Below, in pieces: positions 16,647 through 25,176 of a stretch of 49,140 nt of DNA. How positions within the stretch are numbered: position 1 is the first letter of the stretch; each line of letters begins with the position of its first letter. Origin of the DNA: Acidimicrobiaceae bacterium (GTDB taxonomy: Bacteria; Actinomycetota; Acidimicrobiia; Acidimicrobiales; RAAP-2); NCBI GenBank assembly GCA_003163875.1, contig PLRK01000051.1:1-49140 (forward strand). Direction: 5' to 3'. The position numbers and the translations under genes were made by a program. The notes under the pieces were generated by a model. It saw nothing but the letters and a program-made list of their open reading frames with translations, did no database searches and was not told where the DNA came from.

Positions 16647-17518
16647 CGGGCGACCTCGCTCTTCAATCCAACCAAGCCTTGCGGTCGAAACGCGAGAATT
16701 GCGAGGAATACCAGATCTCCAATGAGAATGCCGTCAGCGGCGTTGATCTGACTCCCCACTGTTTGAGCGATGCCGAGCGCAATTCCTCCGATCAAGGTGC
16801 CCCAAAGATTGCCGAGTCCCCCGATGATGACGGCTTCGAAGGCGAATAGCAAATCCGATGAACCCGACGTGGGAGCAAAGGACGTACGCATCGCAAGGAA
16901 CAATCCTCCAATCGCGACGGTCGCGAGCGCAATGGCGGTCGCGATGGAACGGGTGCGCTTGGGATTGATGCCACTGAGCGACGCCGCTCGTCGATTGTCC
17001 GCAGTCGCGCGAAGCGCAAGTCCCGTGCGGGTCTTTGAGAGGAAAAGCTGGAGTCCGACGATGACGATCACCGCAATCACGAAAATGATGACGTTCAAGC
17101 GTCCGACGTACACGTCGGTGGCGATCTTCCAACTTTGATATGACAGCGCTCCAATATTGAGCGATTGGTCATTTGCTCCGAAGGTTTGTTGGAGGAGGTT
17201 CTCGATGACAATCGAGAGGCCGAACGTCACGAGAAGCGGTGACAATTCACCACCGTCGAGAGCACGGTCGAAGAGAAATCGTTGGAGGAAGTAACCAACG
17301 AGGGCCGCGACTGGTACCACCGCCGCAAAGGTCCACAGCGGATTCCCACCCAAGTGCTCGATCAAGATGATCGAGAAATACGCCGCCAGGACACCGATGT
17401 CGCCGTGAGCGAGATTTACCAGGCGCATCACACCAAACATCAGCGAGAGACCACAAGCGAAGATCGCGTAGAGTCCGCCGAGGAGCAATCCCTGGACCAC
17501 CGCGTTTAGCCAGATCAC
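16643..17518 (-). CDS. HAAT-type ABC importer permease (LivH-like)
   Basis: About 291 residues, GTG start overlapping the upstream ATPase stop (GTGA). The N-terminal QGLLLGGLYAIFACGLSLMFGVMRLVNLAHGD is the LivH hallmark. SKTRTGLALRATADNRRAASLSGIN is the cytoplasmic loop contacting the ATPases, and FEAVIIGGLGNLWGTLIGGIALG ends the domain. Second half of the channel with the LivM-like protein. Confidence 0.9.
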   Translation of the reverse strand: MIWLNAVVQGLLLGGLYAIFACGLSLMFGVMRLVNLAHGDIGVLAAYFSIILIEHLGGNPLWTFAAVVPVAALVGYFLQRFLFDRALDGGELSPLLVTFGLSIVIENLLQQTFGANDQSLNIGALSYQSWKIATDVYVGRLNVIIFVIAVIVIVGLQLFLSKTRTGLALRATADNRRAASLSGINPKRTRSIATAIALATVAIGGLFLAMRTSFAPTSGSSDLLFAFEAVIIGGLGNLWGTLIGGIALGIAQTVGSQINAADGILIGDLVFLAILAFRPQGLVGLKSEVAR

Positions 17519-18243
17519 GACGCTGCCTTTGACGAGGGTCCTAGGTCGTGGCCGAAATACGCTTGACTGATTGCTCGTTGGCTCAGCGTGTCTGGTTTTC
17601 CCTCAAGGACGACGCGACCCTCGAGAAGGCAAATCGCGTAGTTAGCCGCCGCCAGCGCTTCGGTGATGTTCTGTTCGACTACTAGGAGGGTGGTGCCTTC
17701 GGCGGTGATGCGTTGTAATGCCGCATAGAGATCACGGATGATCACGGGGGCGAGCCCCAGGCTGACTTCGTCGAGCAGTAACAACGAGGGATTCGACATC
17801 AACGCTCGTCCAATCGCGACCGCTTGTTGTTCACCCCCCGAAAGCACCGCCGCGCGATGCTTTCGGCGAGCCGCAATGAAGGGAAAGAGCTCGTAGACGG
17901 CATCGAGGTCCCACGTGCCGCGTCGCCGTGTAGAGGCACCACTTCGAAGATTGTCTTCGACGCTGAGTGTTCCAAAGAGGTGGCGACCCTCGGGCACGAG
18001 GGCAATTCCTTTGCGCACTCGCTGGTGAGGGGCGAGTGAGGTGATGTCGATGTCGTCGAAGAACACTCGTCCTTCGCGGGGCGCCTGTTCCCCTGAGATG
18101 AGTGAAAGGAGGGTCGACTTGCCGGCGCCATTTGCGCCAATGACGGCGAGGATCTCGCCCTGATCAACCTCCAGCGAGAGCTCTTGGAGCGCTTGGAGGT
18201 GTCCATAGTAGGCGGTGACCCTGTCAAGACGTAGGTGCGTCAT
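17515..18243 (-). CDS. HAAT-type ABC importer ATPase (LivF-like)
   Basis: About 242 residues from MTHLRLDRVTAYYGHLQALQ; the track start 37 codons upstream lies inside the other ATPase. ATGA overlap with the livG-like stop. Walker A is GANGAGKST, the signature is LSGGEQQAVAIGRALMSNP, Walker B is LLLLDEVSLGLAP, and the H-loop is VVEQN. LVPEGRHLFGTLSVEDNL is typical of LivF. It powers import with the LivG-like subunit. Confidence 0.92.
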   Translation of the reverse strand: MTHLRLDRVTAYYGHLQALQELSLEVDQGEILAVIGANGAGKSTLLSLISGEQAPREGRVFFDDIDITSLAPHQRVRKGIALVPEGRHLFGTLSVEDNLRSGASTRRRGTWDLDAVYELFPFIAARRKHRAAVLSGGEQQAVAIGRALMSNPSLLLLDEVSLGLAPVIIRDLYAALQRITAEGTTLLVVEQNITEALAAANYAICLLEGRVVLEGKPDTLSQRAISQAYFGHDLGPSSKAAS

Positions 18244-18986
18244 TGCGGGCCCACGATCAACGCCGCGCTTCCGAAGTAGCTTTCGACGACCGCCGCACTT
18301 TGCAGCACATCTTCTGGAGTGCCTTCCGCGATGATGTGCCCGCCACTCAGGCACACCATTCGATCAGCGGTTGCGAGGAGCGCTCGCACCACGTGCTCGA
18401 CCCACACGAAGGTCAGACCAGCGTCACGAAGCGAAAGGATGATCTCGGTCAGCACGACGACTTCTGCATCACTGAGGCCGCCCGCAACCTCGTCGAGAAG
18501 AACGAGTGACGGTCGGCCAGCGATTGCCCGTGCGACCTCCAGGCGTTTGCGGTCAAGCAAGCGCAACTGCGCACCAGCGACGTTCGCGATGTGGTTCATG
18601 CCGCAACGCTCAATAGCGAACGCCGCGCTCTCTTTGGCCTCCTCACCGCGCAGACCACCCGCCTGTTGGGCGGCGAGCAGCGCGTGCTCGAAGACAGTAA
18701 GGCCAATGAAGGGACGCGGAATTTGGTAGGTACGCGCGAGCCCGAGACGCGCTCGATGTGAGGAGCGTACGTTGGTTACGTCGCGGTCGTTGAACACGAT
18801 AGTGCCGCTGTCCGCCCGGACGTCACCACCGATCATTGCCAGCATGGTGGTTTTCCCGGCCCCGTTTGGGCCCACCATGCCAACAATGCTTCCTCGATCA
18901 ACGCTCAACGAGACGCCGTCAGCGACGACGACTGATCCCAGGCGTTTCTCGAGCTCGGTGATTTGTAGGAGTGGCTGATCCGTCAG
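18240..18986 (-). CDS. HAAT-type ABC importer ATPase (LivG-like)
   Basis: Walker A GPNGAGKTT, a degenerate signature (LRLLDRKRLEVARAIAGRP), Walker B LVLLDEVAGGLSD and switch His WVEHVVRAL are present. The tracked TTG at 18908 would cut off the first strand and A-loop (LLQITELEKRLGSVVVADGVS), which is in frame upstream and clearly belongs to the protein. No ATG, GTG or TTG exists between it and the in-frame stop at 19010. The best candidate is CTG at 18986, overlapping the binding-protein stop as CTGA behind GGGAG. That gives 248 residues, the usual LivG length. Confidence 0.85.
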   Translation of the reverse strand: MTDQPLLQITELEKRLGSVVVADGVSLSVDRGSIVGMVGPNGAGKTTMLAMIGGDVRADSGTIVFNDRDVTNVRSSHRARLGLARTYQIPRPFIGLTVFEHALLAAQQAGGLRGEEAKESAAFAIERCGMNHIANVAGAQLRLLDRKRLEVARAIAGRPSLVLLDEVAGGLSDAEVVVLTEIILSLRDAGLTFVWVEHVVRALLATADRMVCLSGGHIIAEGTPEDVLQSAAVVESYFGSAALIVGPQ

Positions 18987-20323
18987 ACGGTTGCTCCCGC
19001 AATTGCTTCAGGCTTGCCACCCAAGGGAATGTTCGGGTGTTGCGCGTTGGTCACGACGACGAGCGCGTAGCCCGATTGGGTGTTGCCAGCGCGCCACTGC
19101 CCTCCGACGAGGGGAGTCTTGGTGACGTTGGGTACAGGTCCCTTGGTCCAATCGAGCGGTCCGACGATCGTATTGAGCTTCAATTTCGAAAGGGCCGACA
19201 CGAAGGCGCTCGGATTGTGTGCTTGACCCGAGCTCTTTAGTGTCGCGATTGCAACCTCAAAGAGGGCATGCACGAAACCAATTGGCTGGGTCCACTGGTC
19301 ACCCGTCTTCTTCTCATAATCAGCGGCGATGTGCGCACAGTTCTGCTTCGTGATGGAACTGACGTACGGGTGCGTGGGTCCCCACCAATATTCGGTCCCA
19401 ATGTTCTCCGCCAGTGAACCCAGCGCTTGCGCTGAGCTCGGGAAGAGCATCGCCTTGGCAATTGTTGCGACCTTGGGAATGTAACCCTGCGATGCTGCTT
19501 GCTTGTAGAACGTGGTGAAGTCCGGTGGAATTGGCACGCCCGTAAGAATCTCGCAATTCCCGTTGCGGAACGCGGTGATCTGCGCAGTGAAGTCAGTCGT
19601 CAGGTCCGTGTAGCGACCAGGATCGACGATGGAATACCCGAGCGGCTTCGCAAAGGATGGGAAACCAGTCGTCGTGCTCGCGAATGCGTCACCGTCGCTG
19701 TCGTTGGGCCAAAGACCTCCGATGATCTTGTTGTTGGCGACGGCGCTCCAAATGTCCGAGTACACGGCCTCAACATCTTCCAATCCCCAAAAGAAGTGGT
19801 AGGTCCACTTATATTTTGTGGTGGGTGTCGCGCCACGACCGAAAAACCACGACTGCCATGGCGCGACGGTGCTGATGCAAGGCACGTGATTCGCTTCACA
19901 CTGGTCCGACACTGGATTGGTTGTATCGGGCGTAGAAGACACGAGTATGACGTCGACCTTGTCGTTCTTGATGAGGTCTTCAGCGACCGATGCCGCTGTC
20001 GCGTCCGTTGATTGACTGTCCTTCACGATCACCTCGATGGGATACGTGACACCCTTGATGGTGACCCCCTTGGCGAGCAGCGACTTCAAGGCGCCGATGA
20101 CAAAGGTGTCGGCCGCCCCGAACGCTGCGAGCGGTCCCGTTTCTGGACTCACGTAGCCAAATTTGATTGTTTTTCCAACGCTGGTTGCTCCGGCGGCGAG
20201 TGGGTTGGCCAAGTCGACGGCCCCGCTGAGTCCAACGGCAGCCAGCCCGGCGATGCCCCCCTGAAGAAGCGTCCGGCGACTCAACTCGCGTTCGGACACT
20301 CCCGATTCATTGTCATTGCGCAT
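18983..20323 (-). CDS. Tat-exported ABC substrate-binding protein (Peripla_BP_6 type)
   Basis: About 446 residues, start behind GGGGGA. The N-terminus carries a twin-arginine signal, ELSRRTLLQGGIAGLAAVGL. IKFGYVSPETGPLAAFGAADTFVIGAL is the usual first strand of leucine/amide-type binding proteins, and KVDVILVSSTPDTTNPVSDQCEANHVPCIST is the cleft region. It is first in the importer operon. Its divergence from a hydroquinone/hydroxyquinol pathway makes an aromatic or aromatic-precursor substrate likely, by inference only. It is long for the family and has three Cys in the mature part. Confidence 0.85.
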   Translation of the reverse strand: MRNDNESGVSERELSRRTLLQGGIAGLAAVGLSGAVDLANPLAAGATSVGKTIKFGYVSPETGPLAAFGAADTFVIGALKSLLAKGVTIKGVTYPIEVIVKDSQSTDATAASVAEDLIKNDKVDVILVSSTPDTTNPVSDQCEANHVPCISTVAPWQSWFFGRGATPTTKYKWTYHFFWGLEDVEAVYSDIWSAVANNKIIGGLWPNDSDGDAFASTTTGFPSFAKPLGYSIVDPGRYTDLTTDFTAQITAFRNGNCEILTGVPIPPDFTTFYKQAASQGYIPKVATIAKAMLFPSSAQALGSLAENIGTEYWWGPTHPYVSSITKQNCAHIAADYEKKTGDQWTQPIGFVHALFEVAIATLKSSGQAHNPSAFVSALSKLKLNTIVGPLDWTKGPVPNVTKTPLVGGQWRAGNTQSGYALVVVTNAQHPNIPLGGKPEAIAGATV

Positions 20324-20370
20324 TTCTAAATTCCCCCTGATCTAGATACTGCTTTGGCGAAACATAGCAT

Positions 20371-20376
20371 TGTCAA
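20371..20376 (-). promoter_or_regulatory. Possible -35 element of the importer operon
   Basis: On the minus strand an exact TTGACA lies about 48 nt before the binding-protein ATG. No hexamer close to TATAAT is found at 16-18 nt, the best being AGTATC at a longer distance, so the promoter call is weak. Confidence 0.3.
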
Positions 20377-20392
20377 CGAGTGAATTTAATAC

Positions 20393-20421
20393 TTGATTTT
20401 GAAACCTTTTGTGGTTATGTT
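20393..20421 (+). promoter_or_regulatory. Promoter of the hydroquinone cluster
   Basis: TTGATT and TATGTT are separated by exactly 17 nt, a good sigma70-like pair reading toward the dioxygenase genes. The spacer contains AACC-TTTTGT-GGTT, a short inverted repeat that could be an operator. No regulator gene is present nearby, so control must come from elsewhere. Confidence 0.5.
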
Positions 20422-20472
20422 CAGGCTCTGACCAAGAACGCGGTGGGCCGAGCCTAGGACGTGGGGAGCCTG
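20422..20472 (+). promoter_or_regulatory. Leader with two alternative pairings
   Basis: In the approximately 150-nt leader, AGGCTC (20423-20428) can pair with GAGCCT at 20450-20455 or with a second GAGCCT at 20466-20471; the latter extends to CAGGCTC/GAGCCTG. The two helices are mutually exclusive. Whether this is regulatory is unknown. Confidence 0.3.
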
Positions 20473-20577
20473 CCGTCTTTGGCGTCGGAAGGGTGCTGTC
20501 TGCGCTCTTGCGACGGTGCGAGTTTGAGGATTTCGCTGTTCTCGAAGTTTTGACGACATCAAGTAAAGGGGGGGGCG

Positions 20578-21075
20578 GTGACGAAATACAAAACGATATT
20601 CGCGGGGCTCGATGGCTACGAAAAGGGTGGCGTTGAGGTCATCAACGATGATCCGAAGAATTACGTTTTTTCCAACATTTTCGAGGTTGCGAGCAAGGCA
20701 AAACCCTGGGAGAAAGTAGCGGTCGCGAAAAATCAAGAATACGTCCTCGAAGTGATTCGCGCCGAGGGTACGTCGAGTTGGCGAGTGACCCCTCACGACG
20801 AGTTCGCAATGGTGGTCGACGGCGAGGTGGTCATTGACTTGCTTGATCCCGAGCACCCTTTGGTTGACCCGTCGGCATCTGGTTCCATTGCGTTGAGTGG
20901 TGAACCAAAGGGCACAGTCATGGGTAAGGTCATCGCGCGTCGTGGACATCTAGCGCTCCTTCCCGCGGGTCGTTGCTATCGCATGCGAGCTGAGAAGCCT
21001 TCCGTCGTGTTGTTGCAGACGGTGTCAGGTCCTGACACCGTCGAACGATGGTCCGAAATCTGTCAGAAGTACTAA
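20578..21075 (+). CDS. hapC: Hydroquinone 1,2-dioxygenase, small subunit
   Basis: About 165 residues, GTG start behind a G-rich site (AAAGGGGGGGG). It is cupin-like: EYVLEVIRAEGTSSWRVTPHDEFAMVVDGEVVIDLLDP and a later GKVIARRGHLALLPAGRCYRM. Size and position directly before the large subunit match HapC/PnpC1, the non-catalytic subunit of type II hydroquinone dioxygenase (about 18 kDa). Together the subunits open hydroquinone to 4-hydroxymuconic semialdehyde. The call leans on the partner, whose metal ligands are visible. Confidence 0.8.
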   Translation: MTKYKTIFAGLDGYEKGGVEVINDDPKNYVFSNIFEVASKAKPWEKVAVAKNQEYVLEVIRAEGTSSWRVTPHDEFAMVVDGEVVIDLLDPEHPLVDPSASGSIALSGEPKGTVMGKVIARRGHLALLPAGRCYRMRAEKPSVVLLQTVSGPDTVERWSEICQKY

Positions 21076-21092
21076 GTGAGCGGGGAGATAAT

Positions 21093-22073
21093 ATGACAAC
21101 TTCACCAATTCAGTTGGGCGACGTGCCTAACGAGCACGGCTATCGTCCTTTTACCCTGGGCGGATTTCGATTTGAACGCGACGAGCATTTCGTGCACGTC
21201 CAGTGGCCGACTGGTCGTCACGTTACGGCGGCAGAACCATTCCTAAAGGCCATGATGCGTGACGTCGCCTGGAACTTTTTCTACGGCACCGTGAACTTCG
21301 ATTCAGTGATCGGGACCCTGAACCACTACGGGAATGTTGACCTCTTCGCTGGACGTTTCAACGAAGAGTATCGAAAGGCCGAACTCGATCATTCGGAGAA
21401 TTTCCCCCATGATGAGATTAAAGAGACGTTCCAAGCGATTCTCAACGACTGGGTGAACGAGGATTTCGATCCCTTTGCCGCGCCAATGGAAACGGGTTCG
21501 GCGTACGGTGAAAAAAGTGGCAATAACTCCCGTGCGGTGACTCGCACGCGCGTCGCCGCAAAGCGCATGGTGGGTTTGCCGGATGACGAGCCGCTTCGAA
21601 GCGATGAGTCGGGCTACCCGGTCAATCGCGCCTTCTTGGATGTGGATCTTGATGAGCCAGTGGTCGAGGTCGTGAAGGGTTACGAGAATGAAGTGTCGGC
21701 ATTTAATTTCTTTGGCTACTTGTCACGAAGCGACGTCACGTGGAACCCTTCAGTGGTCTCGGTGTGTCGTGACAGTTTGATGTGTCCCACGACGGAGGAA
21801 TTCATACTGCCAATCATTCACGGCAACGATAGGGTCGAATGGTTCCTGCAGTTGAGTGACGAAATCATCTGGGAAGTTGAAGATCGCGAATCTGGTAAGC
21901 CGAGGGCCAAGGTCGTCATGAAGGCTGGTGACTGTGCGGCGATGCCTGCTGACATCCGCCACCAGGGCTACTCACCAAAACGTTCGATGCTGCTGGTGTG
22001 GGAGAACAATTCGCCGGACCTTCCAGGCATGATTGCTCGAGGCGAAGCGCCGACCGTACCCGTCACGTTCTAG
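21093..22073 (+). CDS. hapD: Hydroquinone 1,2-dioxygenase, large (catalytic) subunit
   Basis: About 326 residues from the ATG after GGGGAGATAAT; the track start overlaps the small-subunit gene. YRPFTLGGFRFERDEHFVHVQWP and MRDVAWNFFYGTVNFDSVIG...HYGNVDLFAGRFNEEY are family hallmarks. In HGNDRVEW, His243, Asn245 and Glu249 are followed by His290 in DIRHQGY. Spacings +2, +6 and +47 equal those I recall for the Fe(II) ligands of PnpD (His256, Asn258, Glu262, His303). This is strong evidence for an active non-heme iron dioxygenase, not a generic cupin. Confidence 0.88.
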   Translation: MTTSPIQLGDVPNEHGYRPFTLGGFRFERDEHFVHVQWPTGRHVTAAEPFLKAMMRDVAWNFFYGTVNFDSVIGTLNHYGNVDLFAGRFNEEYRKAELDHSENFPHDEIKETFQAILNDWVNEDFDPFAAPMETGSAYGEKSGNNSRAVTRTRVAAKRMVGLPDDEPLRSDESGYPVNRAFLDVDLDEPVVEVVKGYENEVSAFNFFGYLSRSDVTWNPSVVSVCRDSLMCPTTEEFILPIIHGNDRVEWFLQLSDEIIWEVEDRESGKPRAKVVMKAGDCAAMPADIRHQGYSPKRSMLLVWENNSPDLPGMIARGEAPTVPVTF

Positions 22074-23546
22074 GTGCCATTGCTTACTCGCGGTCTGTTC
22101 ATCAACGGAGAGTTCGTCGACGCGATCGACGGGGCGACGATGGAGGTCGTCAATCCTCATGATGGTTCGGTGATCGCGATGGTCGCCGAGGGCGGTGAGC
22201 GAGACATAGATAGGGCGGTTCTCGCCGCTCAAGGCGCGTATCCACAATGGTCATCACTCGCCGCCGCCGAGCGAGGTCGACTGTTGCTACGGCTCGCCGA
22301 CGTCATCGAGCAGCATTCGGCTGAACTCGCACGGCTTGAGTCACTCGATACCGGACACCCGATCCACGACTCGACCTTGCTGGATGTCCCGCGAACCGTC
22401 GCCACGTTTCGCTACTTCGGTGGGATGGCCGATAAGTACCAAGGCTTTCTACCTCCCGTGGAAGCCGGCTTCCTCAACTACGTCACCCATGATCCGATCG
22501 GAGTGGTCGGGCAAATCGTCCCGTGGAATTTTCCGCTGATGTTTTGCGGCTGGAAGTTAGGACCTGCGCTTGCCGCAGGGAACACGGTCGTGATGAAGCC
22601 CTCGGAGTTGGTGCCGCTGTCCACCTTGCGACTCTGTGAACTCTTCGAGGAAGCTGGCTTTGCACCCGGGGTCCTCAACGTTGTGCCCGGTTACGGTGCC
22701 CGCGCCGGTGCGCGGCTCGCGAGTCATCCCGATATTGGCAAGGTGAGCTTTACGGGTTCGACCGCGACGGGCCGCTCGATTGTCACGCAGTCCGCCGGGA
22801 ATCTAAAGCGATTGCAGCTTGAGTTAGGAGGCAAGGGCGCCAATATTGTCTTTGGTGACGCCAATCTCGCCGCCGCCGTCAACGGTTCGGCGTTCGCGAT
22901 CTTTCACAACCAGGGCCAGGCGTGCATCGCTGGTTCGCGACTGATTCTGCACGAGTCCATAGCTGATGAGTTCCTAGAGAAGTTCCTCGCGCTCGCCGCT
23001 TCAATTCGCCTCGGGGATCCATTGAATGAGGCGACGGAGATGGGACCACTCACGTCGGCGATGCATCGCGATCGAGTGCTCAACTACGTCGACATTGCGC
23101 GTGGCGAAGGGGGAGAAGTATTGACGGGTGGCAAGGCACCCGAAGACCCCGCGCTGTCGAACGGTTACTACATTGTGCCAACTGTCGTACGCGCGTCGCC
23201 AGAGAGCCGCGTGTGCAAAGAGGAGGTGTTCGGGCCGTTCGTGACCGTCTCCACCTTTGCCAACGACGACGAGGCGATGCAGATTGCCAATTCGACTGAC
23301 TACGGTCTTGGAGGGGGACTTTGGACTAATGACCTCTCACGCGCACATCGAATGGCCGGTGTGCTTCGAGCTGGCATGGTGTGGGTCAATTCGTACAAGC
23401 GGGTAAATCCAGGCTCACCCTTTGGCGGGGTAGGGAGCTCCGGGTACGGGCGCGAGATGGGATTCGAAGCCATGCACGAGTACACCGATCTGAAGTCAGT
23501 ATGGATCAATGTGAACGCGGCAATCGCACCCTGGTACCCGCGTTAA
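22074..23546 (+). CDS. hapE: 4-hydroxymuconic-semialdehyde dehydrogenase
   Basis: About 490 residues, GTG start immediately after the previous stop. It is a complete aldehyde dehydrogenase: PWNFPLMFCGWKLGPALAAGNTVVMKPSE (oxyanion Asn152), FTGSTATG, the general base in LELGGKGANIVF (Glu250) and the nucleophile in NQGQACIAGSRL (Cys284). Family alone would not fix the substrate. Its place between the dioxygenase and maleylacetate reductase genes makes oxidation of 4-hydroxymuconic semialdehyde to maleylacetate the natural role, as for HapE/PnpE. Confidence 0.85.
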   Translation: MPLLTRGLFINGEFVDAIDGATMEVVNPHDGSVIAMVAEGGERDIDRAVLAAQGAYPQWSSLAAAERGRLLLRLADVIEQHSAELARLESLDTGHPIHDSTLLDVPRTVATFRYFGGMADKYQGFLPPVEAGFLNYVTHDPIGVVGQIVPWNFPLMFCGWKLGPALAAGNTVVMKPSELVPLSTLRLCELFEEAGFAPGVLNVVPGYGARAGARLASHPDIGKVSFTGSTATGRSIVTQSAGNLKRLQLELGGKGANIVFGDANLAAAVNGSAFAIFHNQGQACIAGSRLILHESIADEFLEKFLALAASIRLGDPLNEATEMGPLTSAMHRDRVLNYVDIARGEGGEVLTGGKAPEDPALSNGYYIVPTVVRASPESRVCKEEVFGPFVTVSTFANDDEAMQIANSTDYGLGGGLWTNDLSRAHRMAGVLRAGMVWVNSYKRVNPGSPFGGVGSSGYGREMGFEAMHEYTDLKSVWINVNAAIAPWYPR

Positions 23547-23549
23547 GCA

Positions 23550-24416
23550 ATGACCGCGTTCTCAACCCTCGCAGAAGCCATCGCGCACAACGTGCACGAT
23601 GGGGACCGGATCGCGCTCGAAGGATTTACGCATCTGATCCCCTTCGCCGCGGGTCACGAGATCATTCGTCAAGGTCGCCGCGATCTAACTCTCGTGCGTA
23701 TGACCCCCGATATCGTCTACGACCAGTTGATTGGGATGGGGTGCGCATCGAAGTTGATCTTCTCTTGGGCGGGAAATCCGGGGGCTGGATCGTTGCACCG
23801 ATTCCGCGATGCGGTCGAACGAGCGATACCGTCACCACTGGCGATCGAAGAGCACAGTCACGCCGGCATGGCCACTCGCTACGCGACGAGCGCGAGTGGC
23901 CTTCCCTTTGGCATTTTACGTGGTTACGCGGGCACGGATTTGCCCAGCGTGACGGAAAATGTCCGCTTCGTGACGTGTCCGTTCACCGGTGAGTCGCTCG
24001 CCGCCGTTCCCGCACTCGATTTGGACGTCGGAATAATTTGCGCTCAGCAGGCCGATCACGACGGCAACGTCATGCTTTGGGGTATCACCGGCGTTCAAAA
24101 GGAGACAGTGTTGAGCGCTCGTCGCTCCATCGTTCTTGTCGAAGAGATCGTCGACAAATTCACCCCACGCGTCAACGGCGTGGTTTTGCCAAGCTGGGTC
24201 GTGGGCACCGTTGTGGAGTGCCCCTCGGGATCGTTCCCTTCCTATGCGCAGGACTACTCTGAGCGCGCCAACGACTTTTACGCGTTCTGGGAGCCAATTA
24301 GTCGAGATCGTGAGCGTTTCTTAGCGTGGATGGACGCACACGTGCTCGGCACCGCGACGAACTCGGAATTCATCGCCTCGCTCCAGACGACTGATTTCGA
24401 GGTGGCGCGTGGCTAA
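23550..24416 (+). CDS. 3-oxoadipate CoA-transferase-type, subunit A
   Basis: About 288 residues. DGDRIALEGFTHLIPFAAGHEIIRQG, RMTPDIVYDQLIGMGCASKLIFSWAGNPGAGSLHRFRDAVE and DHDGNVMLWG identify the long-type CoA-transferase alpha subunit (glutaconate CoA-transferase/CatI-like) rather than the short PcaI/ScoA type. With subunit B it would move CoA from succinyl-CoA to 3-oxoadipate. It overlaps subunit B by 8 nt. Confidence 0.82.
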   Translation: MTAFSTLAEAIAHNVHDGDRIALEGFTHLIPFAAGHEIIRQGRRDLTLVRMTPDIVYDQLIGMGCASKLIFSWAGNPGAGSLHRFRDAVERAIPSPLAIEEHSHAGMATRYATSASGLPFGILRGYAGTDLPSVTENVRFVTCPFTGESLAAVPALDLDVGIICAQQADHDGNVMLWGITGVQKETVLSARRSIVLVEEIVDKFTPRVNGVVLPSWVVGTVVECPSGSFPSYAQDYSERANDFYAFWEPISRDRERFLAWMDAHVLGTATNSEFIASLQTTDFEVARG

Positions 24417-25176
24417 CACGACGATTGATGACGTGACGTGGACGAGTGACGAGATGATGGCGGTGGCAGCGGCGCGCGAATTGAGTGACGGGACGGTGTG
24501 CTTCGTGGGCATTGGACTGCCCAGCACCGCTGCCAATCTCGCTCGAACGACGCACGCGCCTCACGTCGTCTTGATTTACGAGTCTGGATGCATTGGGGCG
24601 AAACCGGACCGAATTCCACCATCGATTGGTGATGGGGTCTTGAGTGTCACCGCCGACGCGGTGGTGGGCGTTCCGGAGATATTTGCGTACTGGCTCCAAG
24701 CAGGGCGCATCGACGTCGGCTTCTTAGGTGCCGCCCAGGTGGACCGCTGGGGCAACATCAATACGACAGTCGTCGGGGATTACGGGGCACCGAAAGTGCG
24801 CCTTCCGGGGGCGGGCGGCGCGCCGGAAATCGCGGCATCGTGCTCGAGGGTCATTATCACCCTTCGTCACAACGAGCGAGCGCTGGTGGAGAAGATTGAT
24901 TTTGTAACGTCGTTGGGTCATGGCGATGGCAACGGGGAGCGCGAGCGGTTGGGACTTCGCGGGCATGGTCCCCAAGCCATCATCACCGATCTTGGCGTGT
25001 TGCGTTATGACGACACACATCGTCAATTCGTCTTGAGCGAAGTTCACCACGGTGTCAGCGTCGATGAAGTGCGGGCGGCGACGGGCTGGAACTTGGTCGT
25101 GGCGGATTCGGTGCACGAAACAGCCGTCCCCACGAGCGAAGAACTTCGTGCCCTTCGCTCCTTCACAGGGACGTGA
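24409..25176 (+). CDS. 3-oxoadipate CoA-transferase-type, subunit B
   Basis: About 255 residues, GTG start inside the subunit A end. The catalytic glutamate is in VVLIYESGCIGAKP, where this class carries the residue that forms the glutamyl-CoA intermediate. FVGIGLPSTAANLAR and IDVGFLGAAQVDRWGNINTTVVGDY are family motifs. CatJ-like by type. Acts after maleylacetate reductase. Confidence 0.82.
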   Translation: MANTTIDDVTWTSDEMMAVAAARELSDGTVCFVGIGLPSTAANLARTTHAPHVVLIYESGCIGAKPDRIPPSIGDGVLSVTADAVVGVPEIFAYWLQAGRIDVGFLGAAQVDRWGNINTTVVGDYGAPKVRLPGAGGAPEIAASCSRVIITLRHNERALVEKIDFVTSLGHGDGNGERERLGLRGHGPQAIITDLGVLRYDDTHRQFVLSEVHHGVSVDEVRAATGWNLVVADSVHETAVPTSEELRALRSFTGT

